Shown here in pieces: positions 42,270-49,648 of a stretch of 64,000 bases of DNA. Position numbers and translations under genes: made by a program. This DNA comes from Natronococcus occultus SP4 (GTDB lineage: Archaea; Halobacteriota; Halobacteria; Halobacteriales; Natrialbaceae). The number at the start of each line of letters is the position of its first letter. The stretch's first letter is position 1. Under the pieces are notes generated by a model. The model was not told where the DNA came from and did not search any database. It saw only the letters and a list, made by a program, of their open reading frames with translations. Location: assembly GCF_000328685.1 (NCBI RefSeq), contig NC_019976.1, positions 124,001 to 188,000 on the forward strand. The letters are read 5' to 3'.

Positions 42270-43069
42270 TGTCCCCACCCGCCCTCGATGCGCTCGAACT
42301 GGTCGGCGTCGTGGCCGTAGACGACCTCGGCGTCGTGGCGCCGCTCGATCTCCTTGATCCGCTGGAGGCTCTCGAACCACTCCGTCTTCCCCCACACCAG
42401 GCTTCCGCCGAGCGGGATCTCGTCCTCGTAGTTCGGGGCCTGGTACACCTGATCGCCCGTGAAGATCACCGACTCTTCCTCGAGGTGAACGACCGTCCCC
42501 ATCAGCCCCGGCGTGTGTCCCGGCAGCCTGACGAACTCGACGTCGGTGAAGTGTTGCTCGCGGTCCTGGTGGACGATCTCCCAGTTGAGATCGTGGTCGA
42601 AGTCCTCGAGGATGTACGCGCCGCTTCCCTTGTCGGTCTTGGCGCTGTAGTACGCGAACTTGATCTCTTTCTCGTGGACGTACACCGGAACGTCGGTGCC
42701 GTCGAAGAACTCGAGTCCACCGGCGTGATCCAGATGGAGGTGGGTCTGGACGACGGCGTCGATCTCGTCGATCCCGTACCCCGCGTCCTCGAGGTCATCG
42801 TCGAGGCGGTGTTCGTGGGCGTCGTGTGGGTAGAACGCCTGGACGAGTCCGTCGGGCCAGTGTCCCTCGAGGGCGTCGTGGTGCGATCCCGTGTCCCAGA
42901 GGATCGTCGCCTCGGGGTGATCGATCACGAGACACCAGACCGGAATCTCCTCGTAGCTGATGTCCGGGTTCGGCTCGTCGTGAGTTCCCAGCGTCTCCCC
43001 CTGGATCATGTAGTTCTGGTCGCATTCGAGCCCGCCACGGTGGATGACATCTATTGTTGCGTTAACCAT
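42266..43069 (-). CDS. AHL/gamma-butyrolactone lactonase-like metallo-beta-lactamase
   Basis: The 267-aa protein has the lactonase-type metallo-beta-lactamase motif HLHLDHAGG (in VVQTHLHLDHAGGLEF), the bridging Asp in IFTGDQVYQ, further His in LPGHTPGLMG and the terminal His in VVYGHDADQF. This is the AttM/AiiA/AhlD group, which opens homoserine lactones or gamma-butyrolactone. There is no signal peptide. Coupled by a 4-bp overlap to the iron alcohol dehydrogenase, it recalls the blcC-blcB pair of Agrobacterium. Quorum quenching is an alternative role. Confidence 0.83.
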   Translation of the reverse strand: MVNATIDVIHRGGLECDQNYMIQGETLGTHDEPNPDISYEEIPVWCLVIDHPEATILWDTGSHHDALEGHWPDGLVQAFYPHDAHEHRLDDDLEDAGYGIDEIDAVVQTHLHLDHAGGLEFFDGTDVPVYVHEKEIKFAYYSAKTDKGSGAYILEDFDHDLNWEIVHQDREQHFTDVEFVRLPGHTPGLMGTVVHLEEESVIFTGDQVYQAPNYEDEIPLGGSLVWGKTEWFESLQRIKEIERRHDAEVVYGHDADQFERIEGGWGQ

Positions 43070-43454
43070 CGGAGTCCCTTATCACTGGTAAGCGATTGCG
43101 AAACATAAAACGATCACATAGATGTCACTGTGTGGAGACATATGCCTCGAGGCCCGGCAGAGAGAGACAGATCGCACATCGCGACGGATGCGGTGAGATC
43201 GGAAAGCAGTTCGAGCCCCCGATAGACACGTTCGCAGAACACCGCCGATCGGCCACACTGTCAGTGCGAGCGACAACAACTCACGGGTCGCTCCGTTCCC
43301 CGTTCGCTATTTTTCGGTCCCCGGTCACGCCGTTCGCTCTGAACCGCGTCGGCGTGTCATCGACGAGGGAGTGTCGAACGACAGCACGAAGACACGCGTT
43401 CTCGACCTGCGTATCCGTCCCCTCCGAACGGGACGGAAAGTGATCGTCACCCGG
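43070..43454. other. Intergenic region, no gene recognised
   Basis: Both strands contain only short, non-biased frames. A weak AT-rich promoter patch for the lactonase operon lies at 43097-43118 (AACATAAAACGATCACATAG), about 28-49 nt before the start at 43069. Nothing else is recognisable. Confidence 0.5.
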
Positions 43455-44924
43455 TCAGAACATCCCGTACGGGAGCAGGTAGAGGACGATCGCCAGGAAC
43501 GGGAACAGGGCGAGTAACATCACGGCCGCGTACCCGAACATCTCGCGGGCCTTGATGCGCGTAATGGCCAACAGCGGGATCGCCCAGAACGGGTTCAGCA
43601 GGTTCGTGTGCGCTTCGCCGACGGCGAAAGCCATCGTCGCGTGACCGAACTCGACGCCGAGCTGGTCGGCGGCTTCGAGAATCGACGGCCCCATGACGAT
43701 CCACTGGCCGCCGCCGGACGGAACGAACAGGTTGAGAAGCGCCGCCGCAAGCCACGCGAAGACGGGGAACGTCTCGGTGGTCGAGAGCCCGATAATGAGT
43801 TCGGCGAGGGCTCCGGCGAGGCCCGAATCGGCCATCATCCCCTGGATACCGGCGAAGAAGGGAAACAGCAGGATGATTCCGGCAGCGGCTGACGACGCTT
43901 CGCCGAACTTGTCCCGGTACGTGGACGGGTTCGTCCAGACCAGAATCCCGGCCATCAAGAACGCGAAGTTGATCGTGTTGAGGTCCCACACTTCGATCCC
44001 GTCGGTAACGAGTATCCAGAGGACGTACGCGACACCGGCGAGCGCAAAGAGGCCCCCCAGGACGCGGCTGTTGTTGATGCGTTCGGCGGGGACCATCTCG
44101 TCGGTCGCAGCGTCGTTGGACTCGGAAGCGGGGTCGCCGCCGTCGGTGGCGGTCTCGTACAGTTCGTCCTCCGGAATGTACTCGGTGATACCCCGCGCTC
44201 GTTCGCCCGACGGGGTGATGAGGTAGAGAACGGCAACCGCAAACAGAATCGAGAGCAGCGTGAGTGAGATCGTGTACGGATGGATGATGGTCTCCGTTAC
44301 CGGAACCGGTTCGGGCACTATGGCGAAGGCCGTTCCCTCGCCGACCTCCGTCTCGTCGGTGAGCAACAGCGGTGCTGATCCGGACCATCCCCAGTGCCAG
44401 GTCAGACCCAGTCCCATGTACCCGGCGACACAGAGTAGCGGGTAGTGAACGTTGATCCCCCGTTCGTGTGCGACTTTCCCCATCTCACGGGCGAAGATCG
44501 CGCCGAGAATGAGGCTGAACCCCCAGTGAATCCAGGCGACTGCCATCGAAAACCCGGCGACGAGGACGACTGCCTGCGCCGGAGTGTTGGGAAGTTTGGC
44601 GAGACGGACGAGAAGGTTGTTGGCGGCCGGATGGTACGCAAGGACGAACCCGGTCATCAGGATAACGACCATCTGCATCGAGAAATCGAGGAATCCCCAG
44701 AAGCCGCCGAACCAGAAGTCGATCATTTCGACCGGTCCCACGGATCCGTTGCCGTTCGGCGGCTCGATCGTTCCCGTCTGGTTCAACACCAGACCAGCGA
44801 TGAAAACGAGGTAGGTAAGCAGGATGGCGAACAGAAACGGGTTTGGCATCCACCGTTCGATGATCCCCGAGAGTCTGTACCCGAACCGTTCGATAACCGA
44901 CCCCTCCGTGTCACTGGCAGACAT
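43455..44924 (-). CDS. atoE: Short-chain fatty acid transporter (AtoE family)
   Basis: The 489-aa membrane protein starts MSASDTEGSVIERFGYRLSG and has about twelve helices. MPNPFLFAILLTYLVFIAGL, GALAELIIGLSTTETFPVFA and NLFVPSGGGQWIVMGPSILE match AtoE proteins (PSGGGQW near the binding site). These transport short-chain fatty acids such as butyrate or acetoacetate across the membrane. It lies directly upstream (385 bp) of the lactonase/dehydrogenase pair on the same strand, which suggests a shared four-carbon acid or lactone theme. A hydrophilic loop of about 45 residues occurs mid-protein. Confidence 0.88.
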   Translation of the reverse strand: MSASDTEGSVIERFGYRLSGIIERWMPNPFLFAILLTYLVFIAGLVLNQTGTIEPPNGNGSVGPVEMIDFWFGGFWGFLDFSMQMVVILMTGFVLAYHPAANNLLVRLAKLPNTPAQAVVLVAGFSMAVAWIHWGFSLILGAIFAREMGKVAHERGINVHYPLLCVAGYMGLGLTWHWGWSGSAPLLLTDETEVGEGTAFAIVPEPVPVTETIIHPYTISLTLLSILFAVAVLYLITPSGERARGITEYIPEDELYETATDGGDPASESNDAATDEMVPAERINNSRVLGGLFALAGVAYVLWILVTDGIEVWDLNTINFAFLMAGILVWTNPSTYRDKFGEASSAAAGIILLFPFFAGIQGMMADSGLAGALAELIIGLSTTETFPVFAWLAAALLNLFVPSGGGQWIVMGPSILEAADQLGVEFGHATMAFAVGEAHTNLLNPFWAIPLLAITRIKAREMFGYAAVMLLALFPFLAIVLYLLPYGMF

Positions 44925-45031
44925 ACGACCTATTCGTTTGCGACGAAGGAGATAAATCCTCGGTTTAAATACTTTCAGCCCCATCTACATGTACGGTAAC
45001 TAATTCGTCGAAATCGTCCATCAGAATCCTT

Positions 45032-45047
45032 GCTTCCAGGTGGAAGC
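45032..45047. repeat. Perfect 7/2/7 inverted repeat upstream of two small genes
   Basis: GCTTCCA-GG-TGGAAGC lies between the divergently oriented AtoE and 65-aa genes, about 107 bp from the AtoE start. It may be an operator for one of them. No protein is assigned to it. Confidence 0.4.
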
Positions 45048-45150
45048 TGGTCAGTTATTTTCTGGGTTACAGGTACGTGACACCGATGGGGGGCGTTCGT
45101 ATCCGTAGTTCCCCAACACGTTCAAATTGTAGCGGGACGAACAACTATCG

Positions 45151-45348
45151 ATGGAAGACCTGCATTCGTACGCGGTCGGCGAGACGGTACGCGACCTCCG
45201 GGGAGACGGGAACGAGTACAGAGTCGTCGAGAAAGAGACGTCCTCGGTCGGGAAGATCACCGCTATCGTCGTCGAACCGCTCGACGAGGACGGGACGAAG
45301 CGGCTTCGAATCTCGCAATCCGAGTGGGGAGAGACGTGGACGGCGTGA
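45151..45348 (+). CDS. Small hypothetical protein, SH3-like beta barrel candidate
   Basis: The 65-aa protein starts MEDLHSYAVGETVRDLRGDG and continues EYRVVEKETSSVGKITAIVV to EWGETWTA. The repeated short strands separated by turns (GETV-DLRGDGNEYRV, GKITAIVV, KRLRIS) suggest a small SH3- or PAS-like barrel. No family is assigned. An AT-rich TTCAAATTGTAG (45120-45131) lies 20-31 nt upstream. Confidence 0.6.
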   Translation: MEDLHSYAVGETVRDLRGDGNEYRVVEKETSSVGKITAIVVEPLDEDGTKRLRISQSEWGETWTA

Positions 45349-45434
45349 TCGACGACCGGATCGAACGGCTACCGTGACAACATACAACAAGCTTATTACG
45401 AACTAGATGTAGTCTTTCGACGGAGGGTGGTGAC

Positions 45435-45629
45435 ATGAATACCGTAGACCCAACCGACAGGCGCGTCCTCGAACGCAACTACGATTACGCGCAAAAGAAC
45501 GTTCAGGTCCTCTCGACGTGGTACGAGTGTGAGACCAAACGGATGATCGAACTGCTCGCTGAGAACGACATCGACCTCTCGGCGAACGACGAACAGCGGT
45601 TCGGACCGTACTACCGGCTCGTTCGGTGA
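45435..45629 (+). CDS. Small hypothetical protein
   Basis: The 64-aa protein starts MNTVDPTDRRVLERNYDYAQ and contains a helical middle (KNVQVLSTWYECETKRMIEL) with one Cys, ending FGPYYRLVR. A GGAGGGTGGTG stretch (45420-45430) directly before ATG is a Shine-Dalgarno-like site, unusual among the leaderless genes here, and decides the start. CTTATTACG at 45391-45399 is a possible TATA box. Function unknown. Confidence 0.6.
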   Translation: MNTVDPTDRRVLERNYDYAQKNVQVLSTWYECETKRMIELLAENDIDLSANDEQRFGPYYRLVR

Positions 45630-45642
45630 CCTCGGCCAAAGC

Positions 45643-46881
45643 TCACGCGAAACAGGTTCCGACGAGAACTGCGTACTCGCCGTGGCGTCGCCCCTCGTCG
45701 TGGTACTCGACGGGTGCTTCGATCTCGGCGATCAGGTCGTCGTCGACCGCCGCGGCCGTCACGATCCCGTCGATCCGGTGCTGGCCGTCCTCGCCGGCTG
45801 CCAGATCGAATCGGCGGAGCGCGTGCGTCCGCGGGTCGCGAACGCGGAAATTCTGGGCACAGGGCGCGACGATCGCGTCACCCTCGGTCGCGAGTTCGTG
45901 GACGAACCCGCGGACAGAGGCGTCCCACAGCGAGTCGCCGTCGGCGTCGAAGGCGGCGATGCGATGCTCGTTCGGATGGTGCGACGCCGTCGCCCGACCG
46001 TCGACGGGGTAGGTGTTTCCGGTGACGAAGGCGACGCGGCCGTCGTTCGCGTAGACGTGGTTCGGATACGCGTACAGCGTCTCGTCGCCGACGTCGGTCT
46101 CGATGGCGAGGTCGACGCCCCACCGTTCGGTGCCGTCCGCCTCGAGGACGTAGCCACGCTTGTCGCCGTGGCTCGCGACGGCCAGGGCGCCGTCGGCGAA
46201 CGAGACGTCCCCGACGCGGCGGTCGCCGTCCGTTCCGGGGTCCCATGTCCAGTCCGGTTCACCCGTCGCCGCGTCGAGGACGACGACGCCGTCGTTGTGT
46301 CCCCCCGCACAGCGATTGTAGCCGACGGCCAGCCGATCCCGTTCGTCCGCGAGCGAGAGTGCGATCGGCGAGGCGTCGGTCTCGTACCGCCACCGAACCG
46401 CTCCGTCCGATTCGAGGGCGTAAACGACGCTGTGCCAGCGGCGCTGGTCGCCGTCGCGCTCGTAGCGCCGAGCGGCGGCGTACAGCGTTCCGGCCTCGGC
46501 GTCGACCGCGAACGCGAGGACGGAGGGAAGATCGAACAGCCGATCCGTCGCGGGTCTACCGACGTCCGTCGCGGCGTCGAGGATCCACCGTCGGTCCCCC
46601 GACGCGAGGGCGTACGCCGCGACGGTACCGTCCTCGCCACGTCCGCCGACGACCAGCGCGTCGTCGACGACCGCCAGCGAGGCGGGCCGTCCCGGATGGG
46701 TGAGTTCCCACCGCGGGGCGAGCGATCCGCGGTCGAACGCGGTAACCGTTCCGTCCCACTGCCCGACGACGACGGCGTCGTCGGTCAGCTCGACGCTCGA
46801 GCGCGCCCACAGCTGTCGGCTCCCCGCGCTCTCGATCTCGCCGAGCGGACGGCGTTCGAATCGGTCCGTGTGTTCGGCCAT
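45643..46881 (-). CDS. PQQ-like beta-propeller repeat protein of the cobalamin locus
   Basis: The 412-aa protein is built of repeated blades with the PQQ/quinoprotein-like pattern: VELTDDAVVVGQWDGTVTAF, ALVVGGRGEDGTVAAYALAS-GDRRW, GHNDGVVVLDAATGEPDW and AVASHGDKRGYVLEADGTER. No signal peptide is visible, so it is probably cytoplasmic. It begins 1 bp after the DUF3209 gene and is the last gene of the B12 operon. Possible roles are scaffold or chaperone for the chelatases; this is inference from position. No PQQ-binding residues can be claimed. Confidence 0.75.
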   Translation of the reverse strand: MAEHTDRFERRPLGEIESAGSRQLWARSSVELTDDAVVVGQWDGTVTAFDRGSLAPRWELTHPGRPASLAVVDDALVVGGRGEDGTVAAYALASGDRRWILDAATDVGRPATDRLFDLPSVLAFAVDAEAGTLYAAARRYERDGDQRRWHSVVYALESDGAVRWRYETDASPIALSLADERDRLAVGYNRCAGGHNDGVVVLDAATGEPDWTWDPGTDGDRRVGDVSFADGALAVASHGDKRGYVLEADGTERWGVDLAIETDVGDETLYAYPNHVYANDGRVAFVTGNTYPVDGRATASHHPNEHRIAAFDADGDSLWDASVRGFVHELATEGDAIVAPCAQNFRVRDPRTHALRRFDLAAGEDGQHRIDGIVTAAAVDDDLIAEIEAPVEYHDEGRRHGEYAVLVGTCFA

Positions 46882-46882
46882 C

Positions 46883-47254
46883 TTACTCCTCGGTGGGGAA
46901 GGTCTCGTGGAGCAGGTCGTGTGCGTCGCCGAGGCCGTCGACGACGTCCTCGCCCTGTGCTCGCAGCCGGTGGACGGCTCGCTCGGCGTCGCGAACGGCC
47001 AGCAGCCGTCCTCGGGTGTAATCGTACGTCGGATCGTCGGCATCCATCGACGCGACGGTCTCCTCGAGGTCGACGAGCGCGGCGTCGAGGTGGCGTTCGA
47101 TCTCCGCGAGGCTCTCCGCGTCGGCGAGCCCCTCGATGGGGCCCTCGAGGTGGCCCTCGAGTTCCTTCTCCGCGTGTTCGCGGGCGTGCTGGTCCTCGAC
47201 GCCGAGGACGGTCATCAGTCCGAGTCGGAGCGCTTCGATTTCGTAACAGCTCAT
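46883..47254 (-). CDS. DUF3209-family protein, cobalamin-cluster associated
   Basis: The 123-aa acidic helical protein starts MSCYEIEALRLGLMTVLGVE and includes HAREHAEKELEGHLEGPIEG and YDYTRGRLLAVRDAERAVHR. This matches the haloarchaeal DUF3209 family, which is known from B12 gene clusters. His- and Glu-rich helices (HAREHAEKELEGH) could bind metal, for example cobalt, but this is inference. It lies 54 bp after cbiX with the 12-mer CGGTAGTTGCAC in the gap, and 1 bp before the propeller gene. Confidence 0.75.
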   Translation of the reverse strand: MSCYEIEALRLGLMTVLGVEDQHAREHAEKELEGHLEGPIEGLADAESLAEIERHLDAALVDLEETVASMDADDPTYDYTRGRLLAVRDAERAVHRLRAQGEDVVDGLGDAHDLLHETFPTEE

Positions 47255-47286
47255 GTGTCCGTGTGGATCGCGGTGGTGTCGTTCAT

Positions 47287-47298
47287 CGGTAGTTGCAC
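47287..47298. promoter_or_regulatory. 12-bp motif shared by two gaps of the B12 operon (copy 1)
   Basis: CGGTAGTTGCAC (GTGCAACTACCG on the transcribed strand) lies 10 nt after the cbiX stop and 33 nt before the DUF3209 start. An exact copy lies in the cbiF-cbiG gap. Because both copies follow a stop codon by 6-10 nt inside the same operon, the motif may be a processing, translation or regulator site. Confidence 0.4.
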
Positions 47299-47308
47299 GT
47301 CGGATGCG

Positions 47309-48535
47309 TTACAGGGTCTGATCGACGAGATCGCTGACGAGGCGCTCTCGCTCCAGGTGGTCGGAGACGATTCGGTTGGCGTCCGCCGGCTCGACGTCGC
47401 CGTACCAGATCCCGTCGGGGTAGACCGCGACCATTGGACCGTCGCCGCAGCGACCGAGACAGGACGACCGCGTGATGCGAGCGTCGCAGTGCTCCGAGTC
47501 GCGGGTCGCCTGTCGGAGTCGCTCGAGGACGGCGGGCGACCCCATGTCGGCGCAGGTCCGGTTCGTACAGACCGCGACGTGTTTTTCCGGCGCGTCGTGG
47601 CTGTGGGGCTCGTCGTCGACGTCGTCCCGATCGGCGTGTGCCTCCTGGTGGGCCAGCGCGCGAAGCATGGCTCGCGCGCCGCCGACGTCCTCCTCGTACC
47701 CCTCGAGATCGACCTTGTACTTGCACGTGTCACAGGACATGGCGACGCTGTCGGTCCGGGCCTCCTGCCAGCGGTCGGCCAGGACGTCGAGCAATCGCGA
47801 GTCGGTTCCCAGCGGATCCCCCGCCAGCGCGTCGACGTACGGGTACTCGCCGTCGAACTCGCTCGTCCGGTCCCGGACGCGCCGGGTGAGGACGCCGTCA
47901 CCGAGCATGTACGGCAGGACGACGACCGCGTCGGGACGGTGCTTCGAGAGCCCGTGCAGGGTGTCCTCGAGCGTGGGTTCGGTGACGCCGATAAACGTCG
48001 CTTCGGCGCGGTCGAACGCCCGCCCCTCGTACAGCAGCCGTGCCAGCTTGTGGACGTCGCCGTTCGCGTCGGGGTCGCTGGAGCCCCGCCCGCAGAGGAC
48101 GACGGCGACGTCGTCCGCCGTTCGGTCGACGCCCAGTTCGTCCTCGACCGCGCGAGCCCGGTCGTCGAGCAGGTCGAGTATCGCCGGGTGGATGCCCAGG
48201 TGTGCCCCGTTGTCGATCTCGAGGTCGTGTCTCGCCCGGGCCCGCTCGATCGCCAGCGGCACGTCGTTTTTGACGTGACTCGCCGCGAACAGCGAACAGT
48301 GGACGACCGTCACCCGCGACGTAAGCGTCGCGAGCTCCGCGAACGCCTCGTCGATCGCCGGCGCCGCGAGTTCGAGGAACGCGGCGTCGACGGGAATCCC
48401 GAGCTGCGACTCGAGGTCGGCGGCCAGCTCCCGTACCTGCCGGTTCGACTTCTCCCGGCGGGAGCCGTGACCGATCAGCAGAACCGCCTCGTCGTCGAAC
48501 GCCGCCGCAGGCGCGGTGTCGTCTGGCGTACTCAT
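47309..48535 (-). CDS. cbiX: Sirohydrochlorin cobaltochelatase CbiX with C-terminal [2Fe-2S] domain
   Basis: The 408-aa protein has two CbiX-type halves. The first keeps the metal-binding His residues (LLIGHGSRREKSN and VVHCSLFAASHVK). The second reads LCGRGSSDPDANGD and has lost the first His, as is usual for long CbiX. After a MSCDTCKYKVDLEGYEED segment, a thioredoxin-like ferredoxin domain follows with Cys in VAVCTNRTCADMGS and SSCLGRCGDGP. It inserts Co(II) into sirohydrochlorin early in the B12 pathway; the Fe-S domain may carry electrons or sense redox state. ATG 48535 gives the conserved start. Confidence 0.93.
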   Translation of the reverse strand: MSTPDDTAPAAAFDDEAVLLIGHGSRREKSNRQVRELAADLESQLGIPVDAAFLELAAPAIDEAFAELATLTSRVTVVHCSLFAASHVKNDVPLAIERARARHDLEIDNGAHLGIHPAILDLLDDRARAVEDELGVDRTADDVAVVLCGRGSSDPDANGDVHKLARLLYEGRAFDRAEATFIGVTEPTLEDTLHGLSKHRPDAVVVLPYMLGDGVLTRRVRDRTSEFDGEYPYVDALAGDPLGTDSRLLDVLADRWQEARTDSVAMSCDTCKYKVDLEGYEEDVGGARAMLRALAHQEAHADRDDVDDEPHSHDAPEKHVAVCTNRTCADMGSPAVLERLRQATRDSEHCDARITRSSCLGRCGDGPMVAVYPDGIWYGDVEPADANRIVSDHLERERLVSDLVDQTL

Positions 48536-48591
48536 CTCGGTCTCGTGGGTGATCTTTCGTCGGTGGTCATGATCGGGTTCGGTCGCCTCGG

Positions 48592-49383
48592 TTACTGCTC
48601 GTCGTACGCCTCGGCCTGCTCGAGACTCCGCTCGAGTTTGCGGCGACGGCTGGGCGCGTAGAGGCCAGCCTCCTCGCAGTCCTCGTAGAGCCACGTTCCG
48701 AACGCGGGCGCGTCGGCGTCGTCGATCCCGAACCAGTACCCGCCCGAGGACGTCGCCGAGAGTTCGCCGACGGCGGCGTCAACCGGACAGTCCTCGATCA
48801 GCTCCTGCGTCAGCCCGAGCAGGTCCCGATCGTCGTGGACGAACGAGATACCGACGGTGCCGCTCGCGGACTTGAAACAGATCGTGCCACAGCCCTCGAG
48901 CAGGCCCCGGAGCAGCTCGCGGTCGTGGCTCGAGAAGGCCCCGAACCGGTAGTTCCCGCGGCTGTCGACGGGAAGGCCGAGCGCGCCGCTGCGTTCGAGC
49001 AGTCCCGTGTCGCCGTCGTCCGCGTCGTCACCCTCGGTTCCGTCACCGCCGATCGAGAGCGTGTACTCGTCCTCGGTGCGGGTGATCGACGCGTCGTGGG
49101 CGTACTCGCGGCTTGCCGTGTCATGCTCGAGGTCGCCGCCCGCGACGGCCGCGAGGACGCGTGCGGAAGTCTCATCGTTGGTAACGACCTCGATACGCGC
49201 ACGGCTTCGCCGTGTGCCATCCGCGGTTCTCACTTCGTTCCGAACCGCGCTATCGACGACGTCGCCGCTGCCGGCGACGTGGCCCCAGAAGTACGCAGTC
49301 GCGGGGTGGCCCGCCAGCGGGTCCGCGGGGACCTCGATCTCGTGGACCGCGTCCTCGCCATCGGAGCCGAGGGACTCGCTCAT
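48592..49383 (-). CDS. Uncharacterised cobalamin-cluster protein
   Basis: The 263-aa protein starts MSESLGSDGEDAVHEIEVPA. A region TAYFWGHVAGSGDVVD is followed by a basic stretch (AVRNEVRTADGTRRSRAR, residues 46-63) encoded by two hairpins at 49197-49248, which looks like an in-frame insertion. Two later modules, FGAFSSHDRELLRGLLEGCG and DLLGLTQELIEDCPVDAAVG, resemble the strand-helix units of a LAGLIDADG-like fold. It overlaps the ferredoxin gene by 4 bp, so it is made together with it. Its place in the B12 cluster makes it a candidate for an unassigned pathway step, such as CbiJ- or CbiD-like function, but no enzyme motif is visible. Confidence 0.7.
   Translation of the reverse strand: MSESLGSDGEDAVHEIEVPADPLAGHPATAYFWGHVAGSGDVVDSAVRNEVRTADGTRRSRARIEVVTNDETSARVLAAVAGGDLEHDTASREYAHDASITRTEDEYTLSIGGDGTEGDDADDGDTGLLERSGALGLPVDSRGNYRFGAFSSHDRELLRGLLEGCGTICFKSASGTVGISFVHDDRDLLGLTQELIEDCPVDAAVGELSATSSGGYWFGIDDADAPAFGTWLYEDCEEAGLYAPSRRRKLERSLEQAEAYDEQ
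49197..49248. repeat. Two hairpins inside the coding sequence of the 263-aa B12-cluster gene
   Basis: GCGCACGGC-TTC-GCCGTGTGC (49197-49217, one mismatch, 3-nt loop) is followed after 5 nt by GCGGTTC...GAACCGC (49223-49248; one more base pair outside; inner part TCACTTCGTTCC). They encode residues 46-63 in frame. Both resemble intergenic hairpins in this window; on the coding strand the first loop is GAA. Confidence 0.7.
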
Positions 49384-49646
49384 TCGCGCACCTCCTCGAC
49401 GACGATGGCGTCGGTCGGACAGGCCGCGGCAGCCTGTCGGGCCTCGTCGATGCGATCGTCGTCGAACGTCGCGACGACCCGCTCGGCGGTGTCGGTCACC
49501 TCGCCCTCGCAGTCGTAGACGGGGTCGGCGTCCGGGTCGATTGTCGCGAGGGCGTCCTCGCCCTCGACGAAGCGGGGATCGCGGGTCAGACAGGCGAAGA
49601 TCCCGTCGCAGGCCGCCTTCTCGATAGTGATCTCGTAGCGCGGCAT
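49380..49646 (-). CDS. Single-cluster ferredoxin of the cobalamin locus
   Basis: The 88-aa protein starts MPRYEITIEKAACDGIFACL. Cys13 and Cys19 (CDGIFAC) and the late Cys of AAACPTDAIVVEE form a C-x5-C...CP pattern of single [3Fe-4S] or [4Fe-4S] ferredoxins. A further Cys lies in VYDCEGEV. It lies 2 bp after cbiH and overlaps the next gene by 4 bp. Its place suggests it supplies electrons to a reductive step of B12 synthesis (precorrin-6 reduction, cobalt reduction) or to the 263-aa protein. Confidence 0.8.
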   Translation of the reverse strand: MPRYEITIEKAACDGIFACLTRDPRFVEGEDALATIDPDADPVYDCEGEVTDTAERVVATFDDDRIDEARQAAAACPTDAIVVEEVRE

Positions 49647-49648
49647 GG

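Noticed and set aside
42270..42395. N-terminal extension of the iron alcohol dehydrogenase
   Set aside because: It overlaps the lactonase 3' end in another frame and is Arg-rich; the GTG with 4-bp overlap is the natural start.
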